The notes beneath the pieces were generated by a model. That model was not told the origin of the DNA and ran no database searches. It saw only the letters and a program-made list of their open reading frames with translations. Positions 52,617 through 64,000 of a stretch of 64,000 nt of DNA are shown one piece after another. Source of the stretch: Cyclaneusma minus (taxonomy: Eukaryota > Ascomycota > Leotiomycetes > Marthamycetales > Marthamycetaceae). Both the position numbers and the translations under genes were made by a program. The stretch covers positions 496,001 to 560,000 of the forward strand of contig JAKZHN010000001.1 of assembly GCA_037179335.1 (NCBI GenBank). Reading direction: 5' to 3'. How positions within the stretch are numbered: the stretch's first letter is position 1; the number at the start of each line of letters is the position of its first letter.

Positions 52617-54167
52617 GAGGCCAGGATGAGTCTCTGAAGCTCTGGCAGCATTTGGGAGTATTTTGTATTTTTTTTTTGGACCGAATGGTGGAATTTGAGG
52701 CGGTTTTCTACTGGGATTCTTGGTAAACATAGGGGTCGGTCGGCGCGTCACGACTCACGGCATCATCCCGTGTCAACCACGAGACCCTTGCCCCTCGTTG
52801 TCCGAGTCCATGCCTCGCTCAGTTGCCGCTGTGCCTTTGTACATAGTCCTGCGGCCCCTCGAGGCCTTCCCTCCTTTGTGGAGAAATGACTCTGCCTACC
52901 TAGACTCCAGCCTGTACATCATGATACGACATAGTGGATTTCGATGTCGAGGTACAAGGTTAGAGACGCATTCGTCCTTAGATCCAAGTGTCCCCTACAG
53001 CCCTATGTGGCCTCGCTACCTCCTGATCCAAAGTGGTGAGATCGAATGAGGTAGGTTGGGGAGACCTCAATTCAGACTCTGTGACAGTGACAGTCTACAG
53101 ACTACAGGGTGTGGGAATCTCAAAAGCCTAAAGCTCAAAAATCTCTAGATAAGATATAGAGCTAAACTATATAGCTGAACTTAGGATCCATGAGATAAGA
53201 TATATCTTAAGTTAAAACTCAGGACCCCTTGAGATAGATGTTACTTCGAGATTGGTATCTTAAGATTGGGATTCTCCTTTTTAGATTCCCACCGCTGTTG
53301 TCGAGGATTTCACGATGTCAAGTTCAATCTGGGTTTCTTGAAAGCTTGCAGCAGAAAATGTGGGGTAGAAGGCGGTCACGTAAATCTCGTTGCTATGATT
53401 GGTACACGGGATGTGGGGAAGCTTGATTGATGCTTTTCCGAGGACATACCAAGAACCGACGATAACCATCTTCAATCCTCATCCTCATCTTCACCAGAGT
53501 CTGGTGGCAAACTCCATGCAAGCTGAATCCGGCCGATAGGACGAGGTACTGTAGTTATTCGGCTCGAGGTGGCGCATGTACCCGGGTAGTATATGCAGCT
53601 GCCAGCCTGTGCATCCAGAGATTCACGACACTGTCGCGGACTGTGGCGTCGACATCCCCTCACAGGAAGTTCAACGCTATATCTGCTTACCTAGCATTAC
53701 ATATTGCTGACCTGTTGGTCGCATCAAGCCTGATCGATACAAGGATGAGAAAGCATTTGACTTGGCCTGACAATAGCAGCCGGCTACTAGGCTTAGCACG
53801 AAAGCTTGGGTGGCTAGCCCGGCTCATGTGCGACTATCTTGTACCTCCGGGATTTCATTGCATCACATATCATATTTCGCTACCTCATTGTCGACAACAA
53901 TAATCTCGTCGTCCCATATCTCTCTTCACAGACCTCGCAAGCCCCGAATCCGTGGTTTTCGCACATCCGGGGTCGAAGCAGCACGGATCACCACCCCATC
54001 CTTGCTAGCTCAGCAATAACCAATGTAGAGAGCTCAACTGTTCTGTGGAGAATCCATGAGCACCGAGTCTGAAAAGCTATCATGAGTGCATACATGTTCA
54101 CCAGCGGACTGTCGCCATATATACAGAGCTGAAGCGTGGACCAAGCCGAGGCCAATACTCGAGTACC
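52616..54167. other. Intergenic/promoter region of the Zn2Cys6 gene
   Basis: No gene supported. Bases 53100-53270 are AT-rich with short palindromes (AAGATATATCTT near 53194). The part before 54168 is the presumed promoter and leader. Confidence 0.45.
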
Positions 54168-57100
54168 ATGTCGAGCCGAGACCCCCTCGACTACCATTCA
54201 TCCCAAGGCGCCCACCACTTCTCTCTCGACTCCTTCACCAACCAGCCTGCTTCTCAGCCAAACATCAATGCGCCGCTTGCCTCAGACCAGCTGGACATCG
54301 ATGCCTTCATGCTGGAGCCGAGCTCCACACAGCCGCTGCAATCGGGTCTGCCGCTGACGGATGCCAGCTTCCGAACCCATCTGAGCTCTCAGTTCGCCGA
54401 CTTTTCCTTTCCCTTCTCCAACCTAGGCGACAGTCCGGTCCCTGAGCCTCCCATTGATCCAAAGGTCGAGCCCATTCTTGAGTCCCAAAAGCCGGGATCG
54501 CGTCCCTCTGTTTCCGAACATCGAAACTCGATAACCTCGGCTCCCCAACACCGCGGAAGTGTGGCTGGCAGTATGGCTGTTGCGCCACCACAGCACACAA
54601 GTGTCGATGGTTCCGATGATGCAAGTCCATCTAGTGCGCGACCTCGCGGGACTTCACTTGCGGAGGGCTATAGTGACGAGTTTGGCCTGAGCGGGAACAA
54701 TGCGGCGGACGGGAGCGACCTGGGCTCGAAAAATAAGGACGAAAAGGGCGATGCTCATCCGCCATGGACCGAATTGAAGACTAAGGCGGGGAAGGAAAGG
54801 AAGCGGTTGCCTCTTGCTTGTATAGCATGCCGGCGGAAAAAGATACGGTGCTCCGGGGAGAAACCGGCATGCAAGCATTGTCTGCGATCGCGAATCCCAT
54901 GTGTCTACAAGGTCACAACGAGGAAAGCAGCGCCTCGGACGGACTATATGGCCATGCTGGATAAGCGCCTGAAGCGAATGGAAGAACGGATTATTAAGAT
55001 CGTGCCGAAAGAAGAACAGGATACCACCACCACTGTTACGCGAGCCACGGTAAAGCCAGCTCTCCCTGGTGCAGCTCCCGTCCGAAATAACTCTGGTACG
55101 AAGCGGGGCGCGGCACAAGCTTTTGGACAGGAATTAGAAAGCTGGGCGAAGTCGGTCGCCCCAGACCCTCTTTCTGGCGGACAAAAACCCGCAATGTTGA
55201 TACAACAGGAAGCGGAAGAGAATAGGCTCCTTCTCGAAGGTGTCAATGAACTACCCTCGAAGGAGATTCAGGAGCATTTAGCAGAGGTGTTTTTCGAGCA
55301 TGTCCAAGGCCAGACGTACCATCTTCTGCACAAGCCAAGTTTTATGCGTAAATTAAGGTAAAGTGACGTCGAGCTATTGAGACACCACTCCTGCTGACCA
55401 TCATTTCCATCAGGGCGGGCCAAATCCCTCCTGTTTTGATTCTCGCAATATGTGCTGTATCTGCACGTTTCTCCACGCATCCGAAACTCAACACCTCTCC
55501 AGCTTTCCTGAGAGGAGAAAACTGGGCTTCGGAAGCACGAAGCATCGTGATGAGACGCTACGATTGGCCGAACATCACGATCCTGACATGTCATCTAATC
55601 CTTGGTCTTCACGAGTTTGGAACATGCCAGGGCGGTAGGAGTTGGTCATTTGGTGGAATGGCTATTCGAATGGCCTATGCACTCCAGCTACACCGAGATC
55701 TCGATCATGATCCATGTAGACGAGTGGACACCGAACTGAGTTTCATAGATCGAGAAATTAGGAGGAGGACGATGTGGGCGTGCTTCTTGATGGACAGATT
55801 CAATTCATCGGGAACAGAACGGCCGATCTTTATCAAAGAGGACACCGTCAAGGTTCAGCTGCCTATCAAAGAGCAGTATTTCCAACTGGATATCGCCGGT
55901 CCAACAGAAGATCTTGCCGGCGAAGTACCACACCCTGTGCCAGATAACGATGGTCAGCTTTACGATGCTAAGGCCAACATGGGCGTCGCAGCATATATGG
56001 TCAGAACAATCGCTTTATGGGGCCGAATCATCAACTACCTTAACCTAGGTGGCAGAGACCGAGATTCTCGTCCGTTGTGGCATCCAGAAGCGAAATTTGG
56101 AAGTTTGTGCAAACAGGCTGACGAATGGGCCGCCAGCCTGCCCGGTAGTCTCAAGTACACGGCAGAGAACCTACGCAATCATGAGACAGAAGGTCTTGCC
56201 AACCAGTTCATCTTCCTCCACATCGCCGGCTACCAAAACATACTATTTTTGAATCGCTTTGCCATTCCAACACACCCCAGAGGCAGTCTTCCTGGTGATA
56301 TGCCGAAAGACTTTGCCTCAGTAGCAGCGTCAAAGGCTGTCGCAGCAGCAGGTCGAATATCGGAGCTCCTCAAGGATGCTGAATCTCATTTTGTGACTGC
56401 TCCATTCACTGGATACTGCGCGTTTCTGTCTAGCACTGTACATATCATTGGAGCATTTTCGAGAAATCCTGCTACGGAATCGACGGCAAAAATGCATCTT
56501 ACCACTAATGTGAAGTATCTGACCAAGATGAAGAGATACTGGGGCATGTTTCATTGGATGACCGAGAACTTGAAAACACAGTATAGGGCATGTGCTGATG
56601 CACTACGCCAAGGCAACGGAACGAGTGATTCCGGCCACCTTGATTCCAGCATTTTCCAGTACGGCGACTGGTTCGATCGCTATCCGCACGGTGTATCGCA
56701 GTCTGATTTCGAAGAGGCCGATACCAATATCAAGAAAGAGAAGGGTGAGGATGCCGTCCTAGAGAAGAAATCCGACTACTCAACCGTGGAAGACTTCTTC
56801 CACACCCTACCGTCCGCATCAAACGATGTGAACAATTCAACAAAACGCCGGCAGCTTAAAAAGCCAACCTCGCAGAATCAACCGCAACCAGACCCCCTTC
56901 AGGTAAACATGCAGCAGCCCATAGCTCCAGAACCGACCATGCAGCTACAAAACGACGCCCTAGCACAACAATACAACACACTCCCCTCGCCCATAAACCA
57001 CAACCACTTTCCCCCAAACTACAACAACGACCTGTTCATGGTACCCCACCACGGCGGCCTCCTTCCACAACTCGATCGCCAACTCGTTTTCGGTGCTTAT

Positions 57101-57394
57101 GCCGGCAGCATGGAACCTGGATCTCTGGGCGGTACGCAGGGCATGATGGACAGCGGGAATCAAAACGGCTGGGGTAATGTTAATATGAATTCAATGCCGG
57201 GTTTTACGACTGAGCCTTCGAGTGCGTGGTTTATGCCGTTTAATATGGAACCGCCGGAGATTGGGAATGAGACGGATATTTTTGCGGGGATGGGGAATGC
57301 GGGGATGGGGGGTGCGGGTGGGGCGGGTTACGGGGTTGGGGGGTCGATGCAGGTTGATGATGGGGGGGTGGGGAGGGGAATGCCTGGATCGTAG
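54168..57394 (+). CDS. Zn(II)2Cys6 fungal-specific transcription factor
   Basis: Two exons, 54168-55357 and 55414-57394 (56-nt intron), give 1,056 residues. The zinc cluster at residues 218-245 has exact C-x2-C-x6-C-x6-C-x2-C-x6-C spacing (CIACRRKKIRCSGEK, then CKHCLRSRIPC). It is followed by a short basic linker and a dimerisation-type helix (MLDKRLKRMEERIIKI). The fungal-specific regulatory domain spans the intron: HLLHKPSFMRKLRAGQIPP, FGTCQGGRSWSFGGMAIRM, YALQLHRDLD, REIRRRTMWACFLMDRF. N- and C-terminal parts are Q/N/P/G-rich and disordered, as in activation regions. Nuclear regulator; its targets cannot be told and I do not match it to a named factor. Confidence 0.93.
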
Positions 57395-58003
57395 GGCTGG
57401 TAGAGGAAAGGAGGTAGAGGGGGAGTTGGTGAGCACCGGGGTGGTGCGGGATTACTTTCTTTGAGCATCAGTAAGTCGTTCATATGGGCCGGGTCTACAT
57501 TCACGGCGTCCAGAGGGTCTGCAGCGGGTTCCTCGTGTTATGGCACGGGGTGGGGTGCCGTGTTTTGCGTGGCACGGACATAGCATTTTGGCTACCGGCC
57601 GGCGGTCTCTTCTGGGTCAGCGAGGCGTCTCTGATATTGGGGTGGTTACACGACTTTACGTGGTTTGACCAACTAGGCTAGGATTGGACATAGCGAATTA
57701 GCTTATGGAGCCGGAAAATAGGTCTGCTGTAGGAAGTTTCTAGGTATATACTATATAGGGTGTATATATTGACCCGTCTTTGATCAGGATTCTAGAACGT
57801 CTCAAGACGTCGTTAAGCGTAAAGACTCAAACGCGAGACTACATATATTTTCAATTTTTGGCTCTAGTCGTGCTTCACAGGGGACAGACAGTCATTGCTA
57901 GGATAGGAGATAGATACGGTTCAACGCAGATTCTGCTTAAAAGTCATCGTGCTGTCATTGCTTGTGGAACTAAACTCCTAGTTGTACAGGAGCAAAGCAG
58001 AAT
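57395..58003. other. Convergent intergenic region
   Basis: 3' flanks of the Zn2Cys6 gene and the next minus-strand gene. AT-rich from 57690 to 57860, with an ACGTC/GACGT inverted pair near 57800. No gene seen. Confidence 0.45.
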
Positions 58004-58819
58004 CTAGATATCGCGCTTCTTGCGCAGGTGGGCGTTGTCCGTCTCCTTCTTGATGCGCAGAGGAAGGCCCTTGGTTCCGTCGTCGTTGTCCAGCTTTCCC
58101 TCTTCGCCAGTACCAGTCATCACGACATCCTCATCCTGCATCTGCACCACACTCCTCTTCCTGCCCTTTCCCAAGTCCACCCCGCCCTCGTCGGAAGCCC
58201 CGCCTGCCAGCTGTTGCTTGCGACCAGCCATCCTCTGAGCCTCAGCTCTAGCCATCCTAGCCGCCTTCTTCTCAGCAGCAATCTGTTTCTGGGCATGGTA
58301 AAACGCCCTCTTCGCTTCCTTCAATTCGTAGTAAGTCCGATCTACCTCTTTCTGGGCCAGACTGCGGCCGCGACACCACGCCGAGTCCTGCGCGGGGTCG
58401 GAAGAAGGCTTCCAGATCGTGCCGCGCATGAGTATGACGCAGGTGAGGGGGCATTGGCTTTGCTGCTCGTTCTTGGCTGTGATGGCGTTGTCGTAGATGG
58501 CTTGGGCGGCGGCGATCCGGGCTTGGAGATGAGTCTCGAGGGGTGAATCTGAGGCTGGGGCGACGAGCATGTTGTTTTGGAGTGCAGAGTTGGCGGCCAT
58601 TGTGGAAGAACTTGAGATGTTGAAGTTATTTGAGGTTATCTGCGCTGGCTTTGAGTAGATTGGGGTAGCTGAGGTAGGTTTGTTGAAGCTGGGTGATGTG
58701 ATGGTGGTGGGATTGGGTCGTGGATAGCGGTGGATCTCGCTGTAAATATAGCTCTCCTCTGGAGGGGAAATGGCGTCAAGGAGCTGGAAAAACATAGTCC
58801 GTCGGGCTCGCAAGTTCAC
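58004..58819 (-). CDS. Hypothetical protein with central helical region
   Basis: A single-exon ORF of 271 residues, not recognised. An internal start at 58600 (MAANSALQNNMLVAP) would give 198 residues and has a plausible context. The central part is well structured: ARIAAAQAIYDNAITAKNEQQ, CPLTCVILMRGTIWKP, then a long helix VDRTYYELKEAKRAFYHAQKQ and a basic AEKKAARMARAEAQRMAGRK. The C-terminus is polar, with a possible nuclear signal (GKGRKRSV) and the end RKKRDI. Similar helix-plus-basic layouts occur in many fungal nuclear proteins, but no family can be named. Whether the longer N-terminus is translated is uncertain. Confidence 0.62.
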   Translation of the reverse strand: MNLRARRTMFFQLLDAISPPEESYIYSEIHRYPRPNPTTITSPSFNKPTSATPIYSKPAQITSNNFNISSSSTMAANSALQNNMLVAPASDSPLETHLQARIAAAQAIYDNAITAKNEQQSQCPLTCVILMRGTIWKPSSDPAQDSAWCRGRSLAQKEVDRTYYELKEAKRAFYHAQKQIAAEKKAARMARAEAQRMAGRKQQLAGGASDEGGVDLGKGRKRSVVQMQDEDVVMTGTGEEGKLDNDDGTKGLPLRIKKETDNAHLRKKRDI

Positions 58820-58868
58820 TCAAGGGAAGATCAAAACTCTGACATCCTCTGCCCCAGTTAATTCAATC

Positions 58869-60713
58869 CTAACCCATACTAAATAATTCAATATCCCCGA
58901 CTACCGACGCCCTAGGCGCCGCGACATTACTCCCTTGCGCTCTCTCGCTCTTCCTCTCTCCCAACATCTTCGCCCACCTCTTCAGCCCCTTAACTACCCT
59001 CCCCTCTCCCACAACCAGACCTCTCACAGCCTCCAAATCAAACCCCATAGTTTCGGGCATCTCCAGCACACAAACCCCCACCGTCCCCACAATACACCCC
59101 AAGAAAACCCAATAAACCGCACTCCCACTCCTCCCCAACAGCACCGGCGTAAACAGCGCCACCAAAAAATTGCTAACACAGTTCGCCGCCTGGCCAATAC
59201 TAGTAGCCAGCGCTCTAGACCTCGCAGGCTGTATCTCGGACGCGAATAGCTTCATGCCGATGGCCCAGGTCATGCTGTAGGCGATGGAGAATATGTAGAT
59301 GCAGGCGATGACGATGAAGCGGAGGGGGGATGTGGGGGTTATGAGGGAGAGGGAGTAGAGGAGGCCGAGGAGGAACATGCAGAGAGCGAGGACTAGGCCG
59401 CCGAGGATGGTGGAGGGGCGGCGGCCGATGCGGGAGGAGAGGGGGATGGCGAGGAGAGTGAAGAGGAAGATGAGGATGGCGGAGATGCCGGAGGCGAGGA
59501 AGGTGGAGGTGGAGGTGGAGAGGCCGGCGTGTTGGAAGAGGAGGGGTGCGTACTAGGCAAAAAAAGCGCAATTTCAGCACATTTGGTGCTATGAGGATCG
59601 GAATAGAGAAATGGATAAGGTATTCATCAGAGCTGAGAAATAACCCAAGTGACGGGAAGGCAGGTAGGAGGCAGGCTTCCATTTGGAAACTCGAGGGGAG
59701 CGATCCTCGAGCAGAAACATAAAAATCAAAAACTGAAAAAGTAAGTTGAAAGCACTTACGTAGATGACCCCGTCAATGCCGCTGAACTGCTGCATACTCA
59801 TCAAAAAAGTTCCCAACATCAACGGCTTCAAGGTCTCCTTGGATGAGAAGATTTCTTTGACCGACTTGACTTCATCCCACATCTGTTTGAAGATCCCCCT
59901 TTTCTTCGCAACCGCTGTAGCAACGTTAGTTAACGGATTGGCTGCCCCCGCCTGACCACTTTCTCCTGCGAGAACGCTCGTCTGACCTTCTGGTCCGGAT
60001 GCCCGTAGGAGATCCTTTTCTCTCTCCGCTCCGCTCACTCCCAGAAGGTCCCACACCTTACTAGCCTCCTCTTGCCGCCCCTTACTAGCCAGCCAACGAG
60101 GTGAGTCTGGCAGAAAGAAAAGCGATGATACGGCGAGAAACAACGCAATGACAGCTTGGAGAACGAGTGGAAGACGCCATGAGAGCGAGGAAGGAATGTC
60201 TACAGTCCCGTAGCAGGCAAAGAACCCAACGCAAAGACCGAGGGTGATGAGAAGCTGGATCACAGTCGATAAAGGAGCGCGATGACGAGGTGGAGAAATC
60301 TCAGCCACATAGACAATCAAATTACCCAGAAACACGCCCTCGCCGGCCCCAACAATGCTTCTTCCGACAACAAACATGGCCAATCCTTTAGCACCAGCTT
60401 CCAAAGCGGCACCGAGTGCAAACAGTGCGGCTCCGATTGCAATAGCGCGGTTCCTGCCCAGACTATCAGCAATACTGCCTGCGAATAAGGCGGCGATGGT
60501 GGCTGGGACGAGGACGATGGAGACGACGAAGCCGTGCATTGATGATGAGAGAGAAGCGAAGGAGGAGGTGAAGGTGGCCATGGTGGTTATGGGACCGATG
60601 GTTCCCGTGTCGAGGCCGTTGAGAAGACCGCCGAGGGAGACGAGGAGCGAGGCGGTTAGATAGCGGGGTGGTTTCTTGAGCCACTCGGATGGAGTGAGGA
60701 GGGATGAAGCCAT
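58869..60713 (-). CDS. Major facilitator superfamily sugar-type transporter
   Basis: Two exons, 60713-59760 and 59552-58869, give 545 residues. The 207-nt intron has a GTAAGT donor and a CCTAG acceptor, and joins GIDGVIY to YAPLLFQHAGLS, a typical sugar-porter stretch. Twelve hydrophobic spans are expected. Signatures: LGGLLNGLDTGTIGPI in helix 1, SIADSLGRNRAIAIG in loop 2-3, VGRSIVGAGEGVFLGNLIVY with EISPPRHRA, FLPDSPRWLASKGRQEEA before the central loop, and LSSRIGRRPSTILGG in loop 8-9. This places it in the sugar porter group (PF00083) at the plasma membrane, exchanging or importing a sugar or polyol by proton symport; the substrate is not predictable. The start at 60713 was chosen to leave a normal short cytoplasmic N-terminus. 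Confidence 0.93.
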
Positions 60714-61287
60714 TGTCGATGCGATTTTTTCTAGGCGATTGGGAGTTAGGTAGTTGAGGAAGCAGGCCAGGTGAGTAGAGTCAAATTGTTCTTTTGCAAA
60801 AAGAAGGTGGGGGCGGGAGGAGATGTAGTGGAAAGCGAAACTCAAACGGGGACAACACGAGAAGAAGTTGAAAACATGACAAGATTGATTGCCAACAAGG
60901 TGAGAGAGCGCTGGAACTGACGCACAAAACAGTTCTAGATCTTGACATCTCAGCAAGCATCCTGATCGACTTCTGTTACAACTCGTAAGCTGGGCGAAAC
61001 ATACAAGCGGACGTCCTTATCGGTTCATCGCCAAGCTCGAATCAGATGATCAGACCCTGCCCCACCCCCACGGGGAAGCTCCCCCACATTCTTCACTGAT
61101 TCCTACATGTAAGCATTGACGTTACATGCACGTGATAACGTGACCAGGTGTTGTTCTCGTGAATGCGCCTTCCACGAAGAGTTGAGGCTCCAGTCTTTCC
61201 ATAAAACATGGTAGGCAGGAGCTTTCTTGCTTCCTTCTCCGTCTCACCAGTAAGCTAGGCAGCCGTCGGCCGCCATCGTTTCTCAGC
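60714..61287. promoter_or_regulatory. Divergent promoter region, transporter / epoxide hydrolase
   Basis: 574 bp between two genes reading outward. Nothing specific recognised beyond leader-like sequence on both sides. Confidence 0.45.
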
Positions 61288-63145
61288 ATGAATTCTCTTG
61301 CCTCCAAGTCGCAAGCTGCCAGATTGCGAATAACACGACACCAACCATACATACCGAGCATTCCTTACAACATCTTAGGAACTTCGCTCAGAAATATGTC
61401 TGGTTCTTCCAAGGTCCCAGCTGGTACTGGCAAGGCCGGTCAAAAGCGAAAAAAAGCAGACCGTGAACCCAGTCCCGAGCCATTCCGAAGTTCTATCGAC
61501 CGATATACTATCAGCGTCCCTCAGTCGAAACTCGATAACCTCAGAAAGCATCTGGTGCTTGCCGAATCCACTTTCCCTCAAGCCTCCTTCATCGATTCCT
61601 TGGGTGCTCGTCCTGGAGAGATAGGATCATGGAAAGCTGGCCCGCCGGTTGCTGAAGTTCAGAGACTTGCAAGAGTCTGGCTAAGGTCCTTTGACTGGCG
61701 CGCAAGAGAAAAGGAGCTCAACAGTCTACCTAATTATCACAGGGTCATTGAAGTTGACGGACATGGTGTGGTGGATGTGCATTTTGTGTGGAGGCAGAGT
61801 ATCCGCGATAACGCTATCCCCTTGCTTTTTGTTCATGGTTGTAAGTGAAGCTTGAGTTTCTCCAACGACAGACTTCCTATCACGAAGATGCTACTCAATC
61901 CCTGGGACGAGTCTTTGATGACACGATCGGTTAATCTGATTCTCAGGGCCCGGCTCCTTCATGGAGATGTCGAAGATCCGCCAATCGCTGGCCTACCCTG
62001 CTGGTGGTCAAACACCCGCCTTTCACATTGTCGCGCCCTCCCTAGTGAGTGCAAGACAGCCATTGCATGTCATGAAACAGACACTTACATACCAATAGCC
62101 CAATTTTGCGTTCTCCTCCTCCCCCACAGAACCGTCCGGCTTCGCCCTCCCCCAATACGCTGAAACATTACACAAGCTCATGCTCTCCCTGAACTACCCT
62201 CAGTACGTCACCCAAGGTGGCGACTGGGGCCACTGGATCACCCGCTCCATCGGCAAGCTGTACCCCGAGGCCTGTCGTGCGAGCCACTACAACATGCCCG
62301 TCGCCTCCGGGTTTGATCCGCGTCGGCCCGGCAACAATTACACTGGCTCCGGGATTGATCCGCGTCTGCTCAGCAACACTTACACTGGACCGAACTTCGA
62401 CAAGGGCGACATTGAAGCCCTGGCTAGGCGTGATGAATTTGCCAAGACTGGCAAAGGCTACAACATACTCGCTTCCACCAAGCCTGATACCCTCAAGATA
62501 ATACTCGAAAGCTCGCCAATCGCTCTGCTGACCTTGATGCTAGAGAATCTGCATGCTTGGTCCGACGACTATAAATGGTCCGACGAGGAGATTCTTACTT
62601 GGGTCAGTTTGTATTGGTTTAGTACAGCTGGTGCGGGGGCCGCGCATCAGATCTATTACGAGGTTACTGAAGCTGCGAAGCGGAGCCCAGATCACAGGAG
62701 TAACCGGGACTGCACCTATGAGGGCTTGCAGGCATGGTTGGGAGGTGGGCTCAAGATAGGGGTTACCCATAATCCGAAGGAGATTGAACCGGTGCCTAGG
62801 CAGTGGGCATGGTCTTTGGGCGAAGTCGTCTACCAGACTAGGAATGACAAGGGCGGGTAAGTTCAAACCTTTCCTTTGACTTTGTCTGTGCCGTTGGCAG
62901 TTTTGGTAGTGCGGATAGGGTGACGTGGTTGTCGACTAGGGACGATAGAAAGAGCTGACACTGTGGACAGGCATTTCTACGCCTTTGAATGTCCGGATCA
63001 GTTGGTGCGCGATCTGCGGGCAATGTTTGGTAAGAAGGGTGGTTCTAATCAAAATGAAACCTTTGCACAGGACAAGAAGGGTGGTGCATATGGTGTTATC
63101 CCTGGGAAGGACGGCTTATCAGAGAGCCAAAGGCAATTCGCATAG
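61288..63145 (+). CDS. Epoxide hydrolase (alpha/beta hydrolase with EHN domain)
   Basis: Hydrolyses epoxides to diols. Four exons, 61288-61840, 61947-62044, 62099-62856 and 62971-63145, give 527 residues. The N-terminal epoxide-hydrolase domain begins at RYTISVPQSKLDNLRKHL and includes FDWRAREKELNSLPNYHRV. The first splice builds the oxyanion motif HGWPGSFMEM. The nucleophile Asp is in QGGDWGHW near residue 258; the catalytic His is in GGHFYAFECPDQL, created by the last splice, near residue 470. The cap contains the usual aromatic positions. Introns are 106, 54 and 114 nt. The first ATG gives a basic extension (ASKSQAARLRITRH) that could target mitochondria; the ATG at 61396 gives 491 residues. 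Either way it is longer than the common 400-residue form. Microsomal type by domain order, though no clear N-terminal anchor. Confidence 0.92.
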
Positions 63146-63882
63146 GAAAGAGCCGCATGGATACCGGGACCTAAGCTGGTCGTCATAGGACTGGATGGGG
63201 TGTAAAAACGAGGGAGGGAAGATGTTAGGGGGCAGCGCAATGGTTGAAGCCCCTTTCCCTCGAAGTCTTTCTGTTCCCAAGCGAATAATCTTGAATGATA
63301 CCTACTTAGGCACACAAACATCAGCTAGAACACGCGTGCCATGCTTTCATCGAGTTTCCACGAGTGTATACCGGCAGTGAAATCAAGCATGGCAAGTTTG
63401 CACTGTTCATCAGATCATAGATGCTTGGGATAGGTTCGGGTACCGATTATCGATATGCTGGTCAATTTGACGTTGCTATTCGATCCGGGGGTGAGTCGTG
63501 ACTCCATATCTTTGTTCATAGAGACGGAATGATTATGTACTAGTATTCGTGAGTTATCCAAAATTGAAGTTATCCACAAATTCTGCAGTTCATGGCGGCA
63601 CGGGCTCCCGTCCTGCGGCTCGACAGTAATACCGGCGTGCCTAAGGCAAAATGACAGCCCACCAAAGTGCACTGTACGCACAGACCACCGCTCTGTGGTT
63701 GATCTTCTGGTTTAACGGCAACCCCAAAACTTCAACGACCGCCACCAAACACTACTACTCCCGCACCCGTAAACCGTTCCGCCGGTCGCATTCTACCGGA
63801 GATCGCTCCCAGGAATCGCGCCATTCACTTCTCTACGCTTTCCTCCGTTTTAAGCGCCTCCATCTCCCTCCATACAGTCACG
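63146..63882. other. Intergenic/promoter region upstream of the EB1 gene
   Basis: 3' flank of the epoxide hydrolase and promoter of the last gene; C-rich leader from about 63715. An ORF here (from 63651) overlaps the leader and is not called. Confidence 0.5.
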
Positions 63883-64000
63883 ATGGGCGAATCAAGGTGT
63901 GTTACTCAGCGCACAATCGCTCCTGTTGACCGACGACCGCTGACCATTTCTGGAATACAGGCAAGAACTCTTGGGATGGCTCAACAACCTGTTACAGCTC
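63883..64000 (+). CDS. BIM1: EB1/BIM1-type microtubule plus-end protein (3' truncated by window)
   Basis: Only the first 18 residues are present. Exon 1 is just 14 nt (63883-63896); a 64-nt intron (GTGTGT donor, ATACAG acceptor) ends at 63960, and exon 2 begins at 63961 and leaves the window. The joined start MGESRQELLGWLNNLLQL matches the first helix of the calponin-homology domain of EB1/Bim1/Mal3 proteins, which bind growing microtubule ends. A very short first exon is common in this gene in fungi as far as I recall. The call rests on few residues but they are characteristic. Confidence 0.8.
   Translation, partial: MGESRCVTQRTIAPVDRRPLTISGIQARTLGMAQQPVTA

Overview
The window reads as nuclear DNA of a filamentous ascomycete (Pezizomycotina). 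Reasons: many short introns (about 49-110 nt) with GTATGT/GTAAGT donors and CTAAC-type branch sites, intron-bearing tRNA genes, a Zn(II)2Cys6 regulator, a DUF3074 protein, a mitochondrial PPR protein and a YAK1-type kinase. I cannot name the species or class from sequence alone. Exon joins were worked out by hand from splice signals, reading frame and family resemblance.

Layout. 1-12 kb: 3' part of NAD-glutamate dehydrogenase (+), an RRM RNA-binding protein (-), and a 1,276-residue low-complexity protein with 19-residue tandem repeats (+). 12-21.8 kb: a mitochondrial PPR protein (-), divergent from the DNA polymerase alpha catalytic subunit POL1 (+); a second protein with 19-residue GLGLK repeats (-); a small serine-rich protein (+). 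22.6-30.8 kb: a cluster of six related genes of unknown function, five in tandem on + (one broken) and a divergent, intronless sixth copy on -. 31.5-36 kb: a peroxisomal D-amino-acid oxidase (-), an NmrA/isoflavone-reductase-like protein (-) and three tRNA genes, Lys-CTT, Met-CAT and Asn-GTT (all -). 37-50.5 kb: RAD26/CSB repair ATPase (-), YAK1 kinase (+), DUF3074 protein (+). 50.5-54 kb: gene-poor, with a 260-275 bp tandem duplication, a tRNA-like relic, long T tracts and a 333-base gap. 54-64 kb: a Zn2Cys6 transcription factor (+), an unknown protein (-), an MFS sugar-type transporter (-), an epoxide hydrolase (+), and the first codons of an EB1/BIM1 microtubule-end protein (+) running off the window.

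Most genes are independent housekeeping or regulatory genes, and no biosynthetic cluster is evident. The best candidate for something undescribed is the 22.6-30.8 kb array. Its members share a core with a W-D/N-x-E..HWKC motif, an HLYFF-type motif, an intron at one fixed position opening with the same eight bases, and a basic tail usually ending in a short FKK/LKK-type sequence. The array also contains one copy broken by a stop and a frameshift, and it flanks a small inverted-repeat element.
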